Source: Centipeda infelix ATCC 43532 (GTDB lineage: Bacteria > Bacillota > Negativicutes > Selenomonadales > Selenomonadaceae). From it: a stretch of DNA of 52,557 bases. Location of the stretch: NCBI RefSeq assembly GCF_000234095.1, contig NZ_JH376799.1:1-52557 (forward strand). Reading direction: 5' to 3'. The translations under genes were made by a program, and so were the position numbers. The notes under the pieces were generated by a model, which was given only the letters and a program-made list of their open reading frames with translations, had not been told where the DNA came from and searched no databases. Below, piece after piece: positions 1 through 7,100 of the stretch. Every line of letters starts with the position of its first letter. Positions within the stretch are counted from its first letter, which is position 1.

Positions 1-371
<371 letters not shown>

Positions 372-580
372 AGTGAAGAGCCTGTTGGCTCAAAAGTTCA
401 TTCTTGTAAAAGAATTGTTGTTTCGTTGACCGAAGGTGTTTCCACCTTCACAACGATGTTGCATCTGGCTTGTTAGTTCAATTCTAACATGTTTTGCATT
501 GTGTAGTTTTCAGGGTACATCCTGCACCGCGTAAGGCTTCAAGGTTCGTTCCCGACCCCTGCCGCTCTCATCGGCGCGAC
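372..580 (-). other. rRNA operon leader (pre-16S 5' region)
   Basis: About 210 bases separate the rRNA promoter from mature 16S. Read on the minus strand, the leader contains a CCTGAAAACTACACA segment near 503-516, like the TGAAAACTGAACA stretch common in Firmicute rRNA leaders, and a short hairpin GAAGGTGGAAACACCTTC at about 434-451. No open reading frame here is credible. Roles in antitermination or 16S processing are inferred by analogy. Confidence 0.6.
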
Positions 581-586
581 TGTCAT

Positions 587-616
587 AATATAACACAGAG
601 CACTTCTCCTCGTCAA
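587..616 (-). promoter_or_regulatory. rRNA operon promoter
   Basis: On the minus strand there is a -35 box TTGACG (611-616), an 18-base spacer and a -10 box TATATT (587-592); a 17-base spacing with TTATAT is also possible. It lies about 215 bases upstream of 16S. The region upstream (617-650) is rich in A/T tracts on the minus strand and could act as an UP element. No terminator is visible between rfbC and this promoter. Confidence 0.7.
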
Positions 617-662
617 CCCCCTTTTTTATCTTTTTTGTCACATTTTGTCAAACTTCGCCCTC

Positions 663-1223
663 TCATATGCTGTAAGTAAAATTGAGTTCTGTACGTGCGG
701 AAAGAAGCGGCGCATTTGCATCTTTCTCTGAAAGCACAACAGGCGCAAGAGGCCACGTAACGCCGATCTCAGGGTCGTCCCAACGGATATTGCCGTCACA
801 CGCCGGCGCATAGAAATTGTCCGCCTTATACTGCACCTCCACGTTATCGGTTAGCGTAATAAATCCATGGGCAAAACCGCGTGGAATGAAGAGCTGACGC
901 GCATTCTCCGCCGTGAGTTCGACCCCGACCCACTTCGCATACGTCGGAGAGCCGCGGCGAATATCGACGGCAACATCAAAGATCGCACCGTGCGAGACAC
1001 GCAATAGCTTTGCCTGTGCCATTGGATTCAGTTGATAGTGCAGTCCGCGCAGTGTCCCCTTCTGCGCAGAGAAGGAATGATTGTCCTGCACGAAATCGAC
1101 GCAGATCCCAGCATCTTCCATTTTCTTTTTGGACCAGCTCTCCATAAACCAGCCTCGTGTATCACCGAACACCTGTGGCTCGAGAATACGAACTCCCGCA
1201 AGTGCCGTTTCGATTACATTCAT
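663..1223 (-). CDS. rfbC: dTDP-4-dehydrorhamnose 3,5-epimerase
   Basis: This 186-residue protein is the usual length for RfbC/RmlC cupin epimerases, which convert dTDP-4-keto-6-deoxyglucose to dTDP-4-keto-L-rhamnose for surface polysaccharide. The family block around residues 45-68 ends in LRGLHYQ, which holds the catalytic histidine; FIPRGFAHGF and NFYAPACDG blocks follow. The start has a good AGGAG site 8 bases upstream. It lies 9 bases downstream of rfbA, so the two are co-transcribed. rfbB and rfbD are not in the window. No terminator is seen after the stop, so read-through toward the rRNA promoter on the same strand is possible. Confidence 0.95.
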   Translation of the reverse strand: MNVIETALAGVRILEPQVFGDTRGWFMESWSKKKMEDAGICVDFVQDNHSFSAQKGTLRGLHYQLNPMAQAKLLRVSHGAIFDVAVDIRRGSPTYAKWVGVELTAENARQLFIPRGFAHGFITLTDNVEVQYKADNFYAPACDGNIRWDDPEIGVTWPLAPVVLSEKDANAPLLSARTELNFTYSI

Positions 1224-1232
1224 ATAACGCTC

Positions 1233-2108
1233 CTATATGTCCCTGATCAGTCGCTTCAAATAGATGCCATACTCGTTCTTCGCAAGAGGCTCGGCAAGGC
1301 GCAGCACCTGCTCCGCGTCAATGTAGCCCATGCGGTAGGCGATTTCCTCGATGCAGGAGATCTTGAGACCCTGCCGTGCCTGTATGGTCTGAACGAAAGT
1401 TGCCGCTGAGAGCAACGACTCGTGCGTCCCCGTGTCAAGCCATGCATAGCCGCGCCGCAGCCGTTCCACGTGGAGCTTCCCCGCTGCAAGATACACCTTG
1501 TTGACATCCGTGATCTCGAGCTCCCCACGCGCCGAAGGACGAATCTCGCGGGCAATTCCAACAATGTCACTGTCATAGAAGTAAAGTCCCGTAACGGCAT
1601 AGTTTGACTTCGGCTCTTTGGGCTTTTCCTCAAGCGTAAGTGCATGCCCCGCCGCATCGAAGGAGACAACACCATAGCGCTCGGGGTCGGACACGTAGTA
1701 CGCAAATACGGTTGCGCCTTCGTCGCGCTGTACGGCACTCTGAAGCACCTGTGCAAAATCCGAACCATAGAAGATGTTATCACCGAGCACGAGCGCACAG
1801 CCCTCACCCGCAATGAAGTTCGCGCCAATGATAAACGCCTGTGCAAGACCATCGGGGCTTGGCTGGACAGCGTACGAAATGGACAGCCCAAGCTGGCTGC
1901 CGTCGCCGAGCAGTTCGCGATAGAGCGCACTGTCATTCGGCGTGGTAATGATGAGAATGTCTCGAATCCCCGCGAGCATCAGAGCACTCAGCGGATAGTA
2001 GATCATCGGCTTGTCGTAGATCGGCATGAGCTGCTTCGACACAACCTTTGTGAGCGGATAGAGACGCGTTCCCGAACCGCCCGCAAGGATAATTCCCTTC
2101 GTTATCAT
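1233..2108 (-). CDS. rfbA: Glucose-1-phosphate thymidylyltransferase
   Basis: This 291-residue enzyme makes dTDP-glucose from dTTP and glucose-1-phosphate, the first step of dTDP-L-rhamnose synthesis. The N-terminus has the nucleotide-binding [11 protein letters not shown] signature followed by [15 protein letters not shown], and LGDNIFYG lies near residue 110. The length matches the family. The ATG at 2108 is preferred over an upstream TTG at 2126 because AGAGGTGA lies 7 bases before it and the family begins with [11 protein letters not shown]. It is the first gene of the rfbA-rfbC pair, behind a promoter at 2142-2170. Confidence 0.95.
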   Translation of the reverse strand: MITKGIILAGGSGTRLYPLTKVVSKQLMPIYDKPMIYYPLSALMLAGIRDILIITTPNDSALYRELLGDGSQLGLSISYAVQPSPDGLAQAFIIGANFIAGEGCALVLGDNIFYGSDFAQVLQSAVQRDEGATVFAYYVSDPERYGVVSFDAAGHALTLEEKPKEPKSNYAVTGLYFYDSDIVGIAREIRPSARGELEITDVNKVYLAAGKLHVERLRRGYAWLDTGTHESLLSAATFVQTIQARQGLKISCIEEIAYRMGYIDAEQVLRLAEPLAKNEYGIYLKRLIRDI

Positions 2109-2141
2109 CCCGTCACCTCTCTGCAAAATTTTATGTATTTT

Positions 2142-2170
2142 ATTTTATGATGTTTTGCAGGATAAGGCAA
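2142..2170 (-). promoter_or_regulatory. Putative rfbAC promoter
   Basis: On the minus strand TTGCCT (2165-2170) is followed by a 17-base spacer and TAAAAT (2142-2147), 33 bases before the rfbA start. The match is moderate. Confidence 0.45.
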
Positions 2171-2202
2171 GAAAAAACTGCCGCATTTTTACCTGCCCCT
2201 CA

Positions 2203-2229
2203 AAAGTTAGACTTGAGAAATCTAACTTT
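2203..2229. repeat. Perfect 9-bp inverted repeat between DUF819 gene and rfbA
   Basis: AAAGTTAGA (2203-2211) and TCTAACTTT (2221-2229) are perfect reverse complements around a 9-base loop, followed by a run of seven G on the plus strand. No T-run follows on the minus strand, so it is a poor intrinsic terminator for the DUF819 gene. It sits about 33 bases upstream of the putative rfbA -35 box and could be an operator or a weak terminator. Confidence 0.5.
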
Positions 2230-2282
2230 GGGGGGGCACTACATTTTATGCAGCAGTCTTTTGGTAGAACCCGTTTTTATAT

Positions 2283-3446
2283 CTACTTGAGCATTTCCAT
2301 GGTATGTGCGACGAGGATGCCGAACGGTGTTCCGATGACGTAGCCCATCAGTGCCATGAGAATGCCGACGGGAACGAGCGAGCCGGAGTACGTCCCCGCA
2401 AGCACAGGCGCAGATGCCGTACCGCCGATGTTCGCGAGCGAAGCGACACACGCGGTGAACATGTCAAGCTTGAACAGACGTGCGAGGAAGAACATGAGGG
2501 TGAAGTGAACGCCGAGGATGATGAAGCCCGTCAGAATCCAGTACGGGGCATCGCCGAGCTCGAGCAGAGACGCACGCGAGGCGAGCAGAGCAATGACGGA
2601 GTAGAGGAGGACGTTCGACATTTCTGCCGACCCCGCCACGCGTCCAAGCGGCGAGACTGCACCGATAAGACCAAGCGCGGTGATAAAGAGGATGGTCCAC
2701 GTTGCCTTGTCAAAGAACGGTACCACAGCATTGAGCATCTTGCCGACATTCGCGCCAACCGCTGAGACGACAAGTGCTGTACCAAGCAGAAGGATGAGAC
2801 TCTGGAATGTGATCGCTCCCGTATTCAGCTTTGCATCCTCCTCGAGGCTGCGTGACACGGCATCGAGCTGGGTCGTATCTGCCTTATTCCACTTGTTGAA
2901 ACGCGGTGCAAGCGTGATGAGCCAGAGCAGGAACATGACCCAGATCGAGTAGTCAATCGAGTCGACTACAAGCGCATAACCCATGTCTGCCTCCGACACA
3001 CCAAGTGCCGCCTGCACAGCGACCATGTTGCCCGAGCCACCGAGCCACGAGCCACAGAGTGCACCGAGTGCCATCCACGAATCTCCGCCAATAAACGTCT
3101 TCATGACGAGAAAGGCGACGACGAATCCGATCATGATGGTGACCGACGCAGAGAAAAAGCCGAGCAGCATCCGGGGGCCAAGCTTCAGCACCTTGCGGAT
3201 ATCGCAGCGGAGCAGCATGGTGAAAACCATGGCATACGTCAGCGAATTTTTCAGTCCTGCATACGCCGGCTTTGTCGCCGCCATATCCCATGTACCGACC
3301 GTACAGAGCAGCATGGAGATGAGATAGACAAGCACGACGGCGGGCAGGTAACGGAACAGTGTCCACCCCGTTCCCTTCTCAAGCGTCACCAGTGCACCTG
3401 CAAGCAGGATGAGCACGGCAACATAGGTAAATCCGTCCGTAATCAT
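2283..3446 (-). CDS. DUF819 family integral membrane protein (YjcL-like), putative transporter
   Basis: This 387-residue, strongly hydrophobic protein has about ten predicted membrane segments. Family features are the glycine-rich GSWLGGSGNMVAVQ segment near residues 130-150 and a second GGTASAPVLAG segment near 345-355. DUF819 proteins have no firmly assigned substrate that I know of. The two glycine-rich re-entrant-like segments recall transporters with inverted repeats. A GAAGGAG site precedes the ATG. It is divergent from a dipeptide epimerase gene across 147 bases, which suggests but does not prove that it moves a related peptide or amino acid. Confidence 0.85.
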   Translation of the reverse strand: MITDGFTYVAVLILLAGALVTLEKGTGWTLFRYLPAVVLVYLISMLLCTVGTWDMAATKPAYAGLKNSLTYAMVFTMLLRCDIRKVLKLGPRMLLGFFSASVTIMIGFVVAFLVMKTFIGGDSWMALGALCGSWLGGSGNMVAVQAALGVSEADMGYALVVDSIDYSIWVMFLLWLITLAPRFNKWNKADTTQLDAVSRSLEEDAKLNTGAITFQSLILLLGTALVVSAVGANVGKMLNAVVPFFDKATWTILFITALGLIGAVSPLGRVAGSAEMSNVLLYSVIALLASRASLLELGDAPYWILTGFIILGVHFTLMFFLARLFKLDMFTACVASLANIGGTASAPVLAGTYSGSLVPVGILMALMGYVIGTPFGILVAHTMEMLK

Positions 3447-3481
3447 GACAATACACTCCTTCGTTCACAAAATATAATTCC

Positions 3482-3510
3482 TTGAAGAATTATGATAGTG
3501 ATTATATAAT
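3482..3510 (+). promoter_or_regulatory. Promoter of the epimerase operon
   Basis: TTGAAG (3482-3487), a 17-base spacer and a perfect TATAAT (3505-3510) precede the dipeptide epimerase by about 85 bases. The 5' untranslated region holds an inverted repeat (3516-3562). Confidence 0.7.
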
Positions 3511-3515
3511 AAAGC

Positions 3516-3562
3516 CATAAATGAACACAATGGACTTCTTTCCTAAATCACTCTCATTTATG
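3516..3562 (+). repeat. Inverted repeat in epimerase 5' UTR
   Basis: CATAAATGA (3516-3524) pairs perfectly with TCATTTATG (3554-3562) across 29 bases. It begins just downstream of the expected transcription start and ends about 30 bases before the start codon. It could fold in the mRNA or act as an operator; no known riboswitch pattern is visible. Confidence 0.4.
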
Positions 3563-3593
3563 AAAGAATTCTGTATACAAAAGGAGGACTCCC

Positions 3594-4682
3594 ATGAAAA
3601 TCACAAAGGTCGAACTCGGTATGCTCTCCGTGCCCCTGCGCGTCCCGTTCAAAACGGCGCGGCGACGCGTGGACAGCGTGGAGGATGTGATCGTCCTCAT
3701 CCGCACAGATACGGGTGCGACGGGCTACGGCGAAGCACCGCCGACAGGGGTTGTGACGGGTGATACGACAGGCGGCATCATTGACGCGATCCGTACGCAT
3801 CTCGCGCCGATTCTCGTCGGCCGCGATGTGAACGAGTTCGAGGATCTGATCCAGTCCATGCAGACCGCACTCATCCACAACTCCTCTGCAAAGGCAGCCG
3901 TTGACATGGCACTCTACGATCTTTACGGACAGCTGTGGAACATTCCCGTACACAAGCTGCTCGGCGGCGCGAAGGACGGCATTGTCACGGACATTACAAT
4001 CAGTGTAAATTCCCCCGAGGAAATGGCGCGTGACGCACGCGATGCAATTGCACGCGGCTATGACACCCTCAAAATCAAGGTCGGCGTCGATCCATCACTC
4101 GACGTGGCGCGCCTATCTGCCGTGCGTGAGGCAGTGGGGAAGGACATACGCATCCGCATCGACGCAAATCAGGCGTGGAAGCCGCGCGAGGCAGTACGGA
4201 TTCTCGCGCAGATGGCAGATAAGGGGCTTGATATTGAACTTGTTGAGCAGCCCGTCGCCGCTGCGGACATCGACGGCCTTGCCTACGTCACGCGTGAGAG
4301 CGATATCCCCGTGCTGGCAGACGAGGCTGTATTCTCACCTGCCGATGCCCTGCGCATCATGCAGCTGCATGCCGCCGACATGGTGAATATCAAACTTATG
4401 AAATGCGGCGGGCTCTATCCCGCGCAGCAGATCATCGCGGCGGCGGAGATCTATGGGATGGAGTGTATGCTCGGCTGTATGCTCGAAGCAAAGATCTCCG
4501 TCAACGCCGCTGTGGCGCTTGCCTGCGCGAAGAAGATTGTGACACGCATCGACCTCGACGGTCCCGTACTGTGCAGCGAAGATCCGATCGAGGGCGGCGC
4601 GCTCTTCGACGAGAAGAACATTACCGCCTCCACTGCATCGGGGCTTGGCATTCGCGGTGTACAGGGACTTAGGATGCTATGA
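3594..4682 (+). CDS. Dipeptide epimerase (L-Ala-D/L-Glu epimerase-like, enolase superfamily)
   Basis: This 362-residue protein has the complete muconate-lactonizing-type enolase architecture. The N-terminal capping domain spans about 1-125, and a barrel follows with the catalytic KxK motif in LKIKVG (about 160-165), metal ligands in DANQAW (about 191), EQP (about 218) and ADEAVF (about 243), and the second catalytic lysine in IKLMKCGG (about 267). These features match the YkfB/YcjG dipeptide epimerases that act on L-Ala-D-Glu released from peptidoglycan. The exact dipeptide cannot be read from sequence. The ATG follows AAAGGAGG. The next gene is translationally coupled. Confidence 0.88.
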   Translation: MKITKVELGMLSVPLRVPFKTARRRVDSVEDVIVLIRTDTGATGYGEAPPTGVVTGDTTGGIIDAIRTHLAPILVGRDVNEFEDLIQSMQTALIHNSSAKAAVDMALYDLYGQLWNIPVHKLLGGAKDGIVTDITISVNSPEEMARDARDAIARGYDTLKIKVGVDPSLDVARLSAVREAVGKDIRIRIDANQAWKPREAVRILAQMADKGLDIELVEQPVAAADIDGLAYVTRESDIPVLADEAVFSPADALRIMQLHAADMVNIKLMKCGGLYPAQQIIAAAEIYGMECMLGCMLEAKISVNAAVALACAKKIVTRIDLDGPVLCSEDPIEGGALFDEKNITASTASGLGIRGVQGLRML

Positions 4683-4692
4683 GGAGGCGTGC

Positions 4693-5253
4693 ATGAGCAC
4701 ATCAATTAACTTCGCCGTCGGTGAACCGTTCCCTCTGCCGATCCTCGCACAGACGGACGGCGGTATGTTTCAGGTCGATCAAAACGGCATGATGTTCCTG
4801 CTCCAGCTCTCACGTACAGATGCCATCGCCGTCGAGGCGTTCCGCACAGGTGAGATCGAGCTTGCCGTGACGAAAGTGAACGGCGTTCTCTTCCTCCTCT
4901 ATCGCATCGACGGCATCTTCAAGGATGGTTGGGGCGACGCACCGCTCTCCCTCTCCCTCGTAAAAGAAGAATTGCTGCCGAACGAACAGAGCCTTGCCGA
5001 TCCGACCATTCATCTCTATCTGATTGACACAAACCTGAAGATACTCCTCGCGCAGAGAACAGCATCTGTGCCTGAGGAATTTGCAGAGACCATCCGAAAA
5101 AATGTGCGCGAACAGATTGCTTCGCCACTCTCAGCGCTTGCATTCCAAAAGAAAGTTGCTGCAATCTGGGCGGAGAAATCCGCCGCCGACCTGCGCACGA
5201 TAGCAGGAGCATCGCACACACTGCCAATGACAATAGGACACATCATACACTAA
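4693..5253 (+). CDS. Conserved-looking hypothetical protein downstream of dipeptide epimerase
   Basis: This 186-residue protein matches no family I recognise. It is soluble in appearance, with no signal peptide or membrane segment, and reads as an alpha/beta fold: a strand-rich N-terminal half (to about residue 115), then a helical C-terminal third with many Ala, Glu and Lys. The ATG at 4693 is chosen because GAGGAGG overlaps the upstream stop codon (4680-4682) and sits 6 bases before it; an in-frame upstream codon at 4645 lies inside the epimerase. Tight coupling suggests a role linked to epimerase activity. A strong terminator follows directly. Confidence 0.75.
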   Translation: MSTSINFAVGEPFPLPILAQTDGGMFQVDQNGMMFLLQLSRTDAIAVEAFRTGEIELAVTKVNGVLFLLYRIDGIFKDGWGDAPLSLSLVKEELLPNEQSLADPTIHLYLIDTNLKILLAQRTASVPEEFAETIRKNVREQIASPLSALAFQKKVAAIWAEKSAADLRTIAGASHTLPMTIGHIIH

Positions 5254-5254
5254 G

Positions 5255-5297
5255 ACAGCCGACGTTGACCGCAACAGAGTCAACGTCGGCTGTTTTT
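5255..5297 (+). terminator. Intrinsic terminator of the epimerase operon
   Basis: A perfect 15-bp stem (5255-5269 with 5279-5293), a 9-base loop and five T. It starts 2 bases after the hypothetical gene's stop and overlaps the end of the minus-strand gene at 5296. Confidence 0.92.
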
Positions 5298-7080
5298 ATA
5301 TTGTTCCTTTGAGGCCCTTGACGATGCGCGCGACGAGTGCCGTCCGCGCAAACGGTGTGATGATATAGTAGCCGTCGATGTATGGTGTGATGTCCTTTGC
5401 AATCTCAAGGGAGAGCTGCACGGCAAGTTCCTCCGCTTCCTCACGGCTCAGTCCGTGGTAGGCATTGATAATGCGCTCCTCGACGTGGATGCCCGTGATC
5501 TCGCTCTCCATAAAACGCGCGTTGCGCTCGCTGACAACGGGCATAATGCCGCCGAGGATGAGGGCCCCCGGTAGGGTGTCGCGTGCCGTCCGCAGATTCT
5601 CCTTTGCCCTGCTGCTGAGGACCGGCTGGGTAAAGAAGCCGGTCATACCCGCCTCCAGCTTCTTTTTTGCAAGTCCGAGCTGTGACGGGAAATGCTTTGC
5701 ATTCACGTTAAGTGCACCGAATACGTGGAACGGTACGACATCGCCGCGCTCGCCGAGACTCTTAATAAATGACATCAGCTTGCGCGAGTTGAACTGGTAG
5801 ACACTCTTCACCTCGTCGCGTTCCGCCGTGGGGACGGGGTCCCCCGTAATGGCAATCATGTTGTGAATCCCCTCGGCACTCAGGCCGAGGAGCGTGGACT
5901 TGATCGCATTGAGGTTGCGGTCGCGGCAGGTCATGTGCGGGATCGGCTCAAGACCGAGACTGCGCTGCACGCGCCCCGCGAGCATCCCTGCATCCATGCG
6001 TGCACGCGCGATGGGGTTGTCGGCAATCGTGATTGCGTGAACCCCCGCCTCCATGAGCTCCCGTGCGCCCGCCATAAATTTATCCGCATTTCCGACCTCG
6101 GGCGGATCGAGCTCGACGGCAATGGGGGTTCCTCCCGTTTTCAACGCCTCGAAAAACGCGCTGCGCGACGGGCCAAGAGCTGCGTGTTCCGCCTGCTCCA
6201 CACGATCTTCCGATACGCGTCCGCTGTCTGCGAGAGCACGGGAAAGCGCTCGAATATGCTCCGGCGTCGTACCGCAGCAGCCACCGACAATGGAGATGCC
6301 ATCATGCACGAGATCGGCGAGCTCCTCACCGAAATAATCCGGCGCACTCTCATAAAAGGTGCGCCCGTCGACGACGATTGGATGCCCCGCATTCGGCATG
6401 AGGGAGAACGGCAGCGGACAAGTGCCGAGCAGATGCACAAGCTCCTTCATCGACTGCACGCCGCTAACGCAGTTAAAGCCGACCGCGTCGATGTATCCGC
6501 TCTCTGCAACTTGGCGCACGAGCTCCTCGACAAAGAATCCATCCCGCGTATAGCCGCCGGGAAATGCGGAGAATGAGGTCAGGATAAACGCCCCGGGGCA
6601 TTCCTGCTTGATGTGCGCCGCTGTCTCGACAAGTCCATCCGCAGAGGAATTTGTTTCAAAGAGGAAGTGCCGCGCCCCCGCCGTAAGGAAGGTATCGGAA
6701 AGGAAGCGATACTCCTCAATGATATCGGTGGGCGGCAGCCCCGAGACGGGACCGATATCGGCAAAGACATAGGCTCCGAATGGCTCTGCCGCACGCGCGG
6801 CAAGCTTCCATCCCGTGCGGATGATGCCCTGCACCAGAGCCTCTTCCCCCTGATACACAATGCGGTTTGCCGCAAAGGTATTGGTCTTGATTGCGTGCGC
6901 CCCCGCGTTTAAGTACTCCGTGTGGATGTTCTCTACAACAAGGGGGGTCTCAATGTTCGCGAGTTCCACGCCCTTGCCGCGCGTATGCGTTTTCTGCGCG
7001 TAGTATGTGCCCATGCCGCCGTCAAAGACGAGCGGCTCTTTTTTCAAATATTCTCGTATGTCCATGCGCTCCTGCGCCAT
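5296..7080 (-). CDS. Bifunctional homocysteine S-methyltransferase / 5,10-methylenetetrahydrofolate reductase
   Basis: This 594-residue fusion resembles B. subtilis YitJ. Residues about 10-285 are a homocysteine S-methyltransferase domain with zinc cysteines in GFNC (about 205) and GGCCGTT (about 268-274). Residues about 310-594 are a MetF-type methylenetetrahydrofolate reductase barrel with ITGDP and FFTQPV blocks. Together they would make 5-methyl-tetrahydrofolate and transfer a methyl group to homocysteine; the methyl donor of the first domain is not certain. An AAGGAGG site lies 8 bases before the ATG. It lies 20 bases downstream of metH in one operon, so it probably supplies methyl-THF to MetH. 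Confidence 0.93.
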   Translation of the reverse strand: MAQERMDIREYLKKEPLVFDGGMGTYYAQKTHTRGKGVELANIETPLVVENIHTEYLNAGAHAIKTNTFAANRIVYQGEEALVQGIIRTGWKLAARAAEPFGAYVFADIGPVSGLPPTDIIEEYRFLSDTFLTAGARHFLFETNSSADGLVETAAHIKQECPGAFILTSFSAFPGGYTRDGFFVEELVRQVAESGYIDAVGFNCVSGVQSMKELVHLLGTCPLPFSLMPNAGHPIVVDGRTFYESAPDYFGEELADLVHDGISIVGGCCGTTPEHIRALSRALADSGRVSEDRVEQAEHAALGPSRSAFFEALKTGGTPIAVELDPPEVGNADKFMAGARELMEAGVHAITIADNPIARARMDAGMLAGRVQRSLGLEPIPHMTCRDRNLNAIKSTLLGLSAEGIHNMIAITGDPVPTAERDEVKSVYQFNSRKLMSFIKSLGERGDVVPFHVFGALNVNAKHFPSQLGLAKKKLEAGMTGFFTQPVLSSRAKENLRTARDTLPGALILGGIMPVVSERNARFMESEITGIHVEERIINAYHGLSREEAEELAVQLSLEIAKDITPYIDGYYIITPFARTALVARIVKGLKGTI

Positions 7081-7100
7081 ATGAACAGCCTCCTTGCTGC

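Noticed and set aside
494-679. A 61-codon plus-strand frame in the rRNA leader
   Set aside because: Lies across the rRNA promoter and leader; no ribosome-binding site or similarity.
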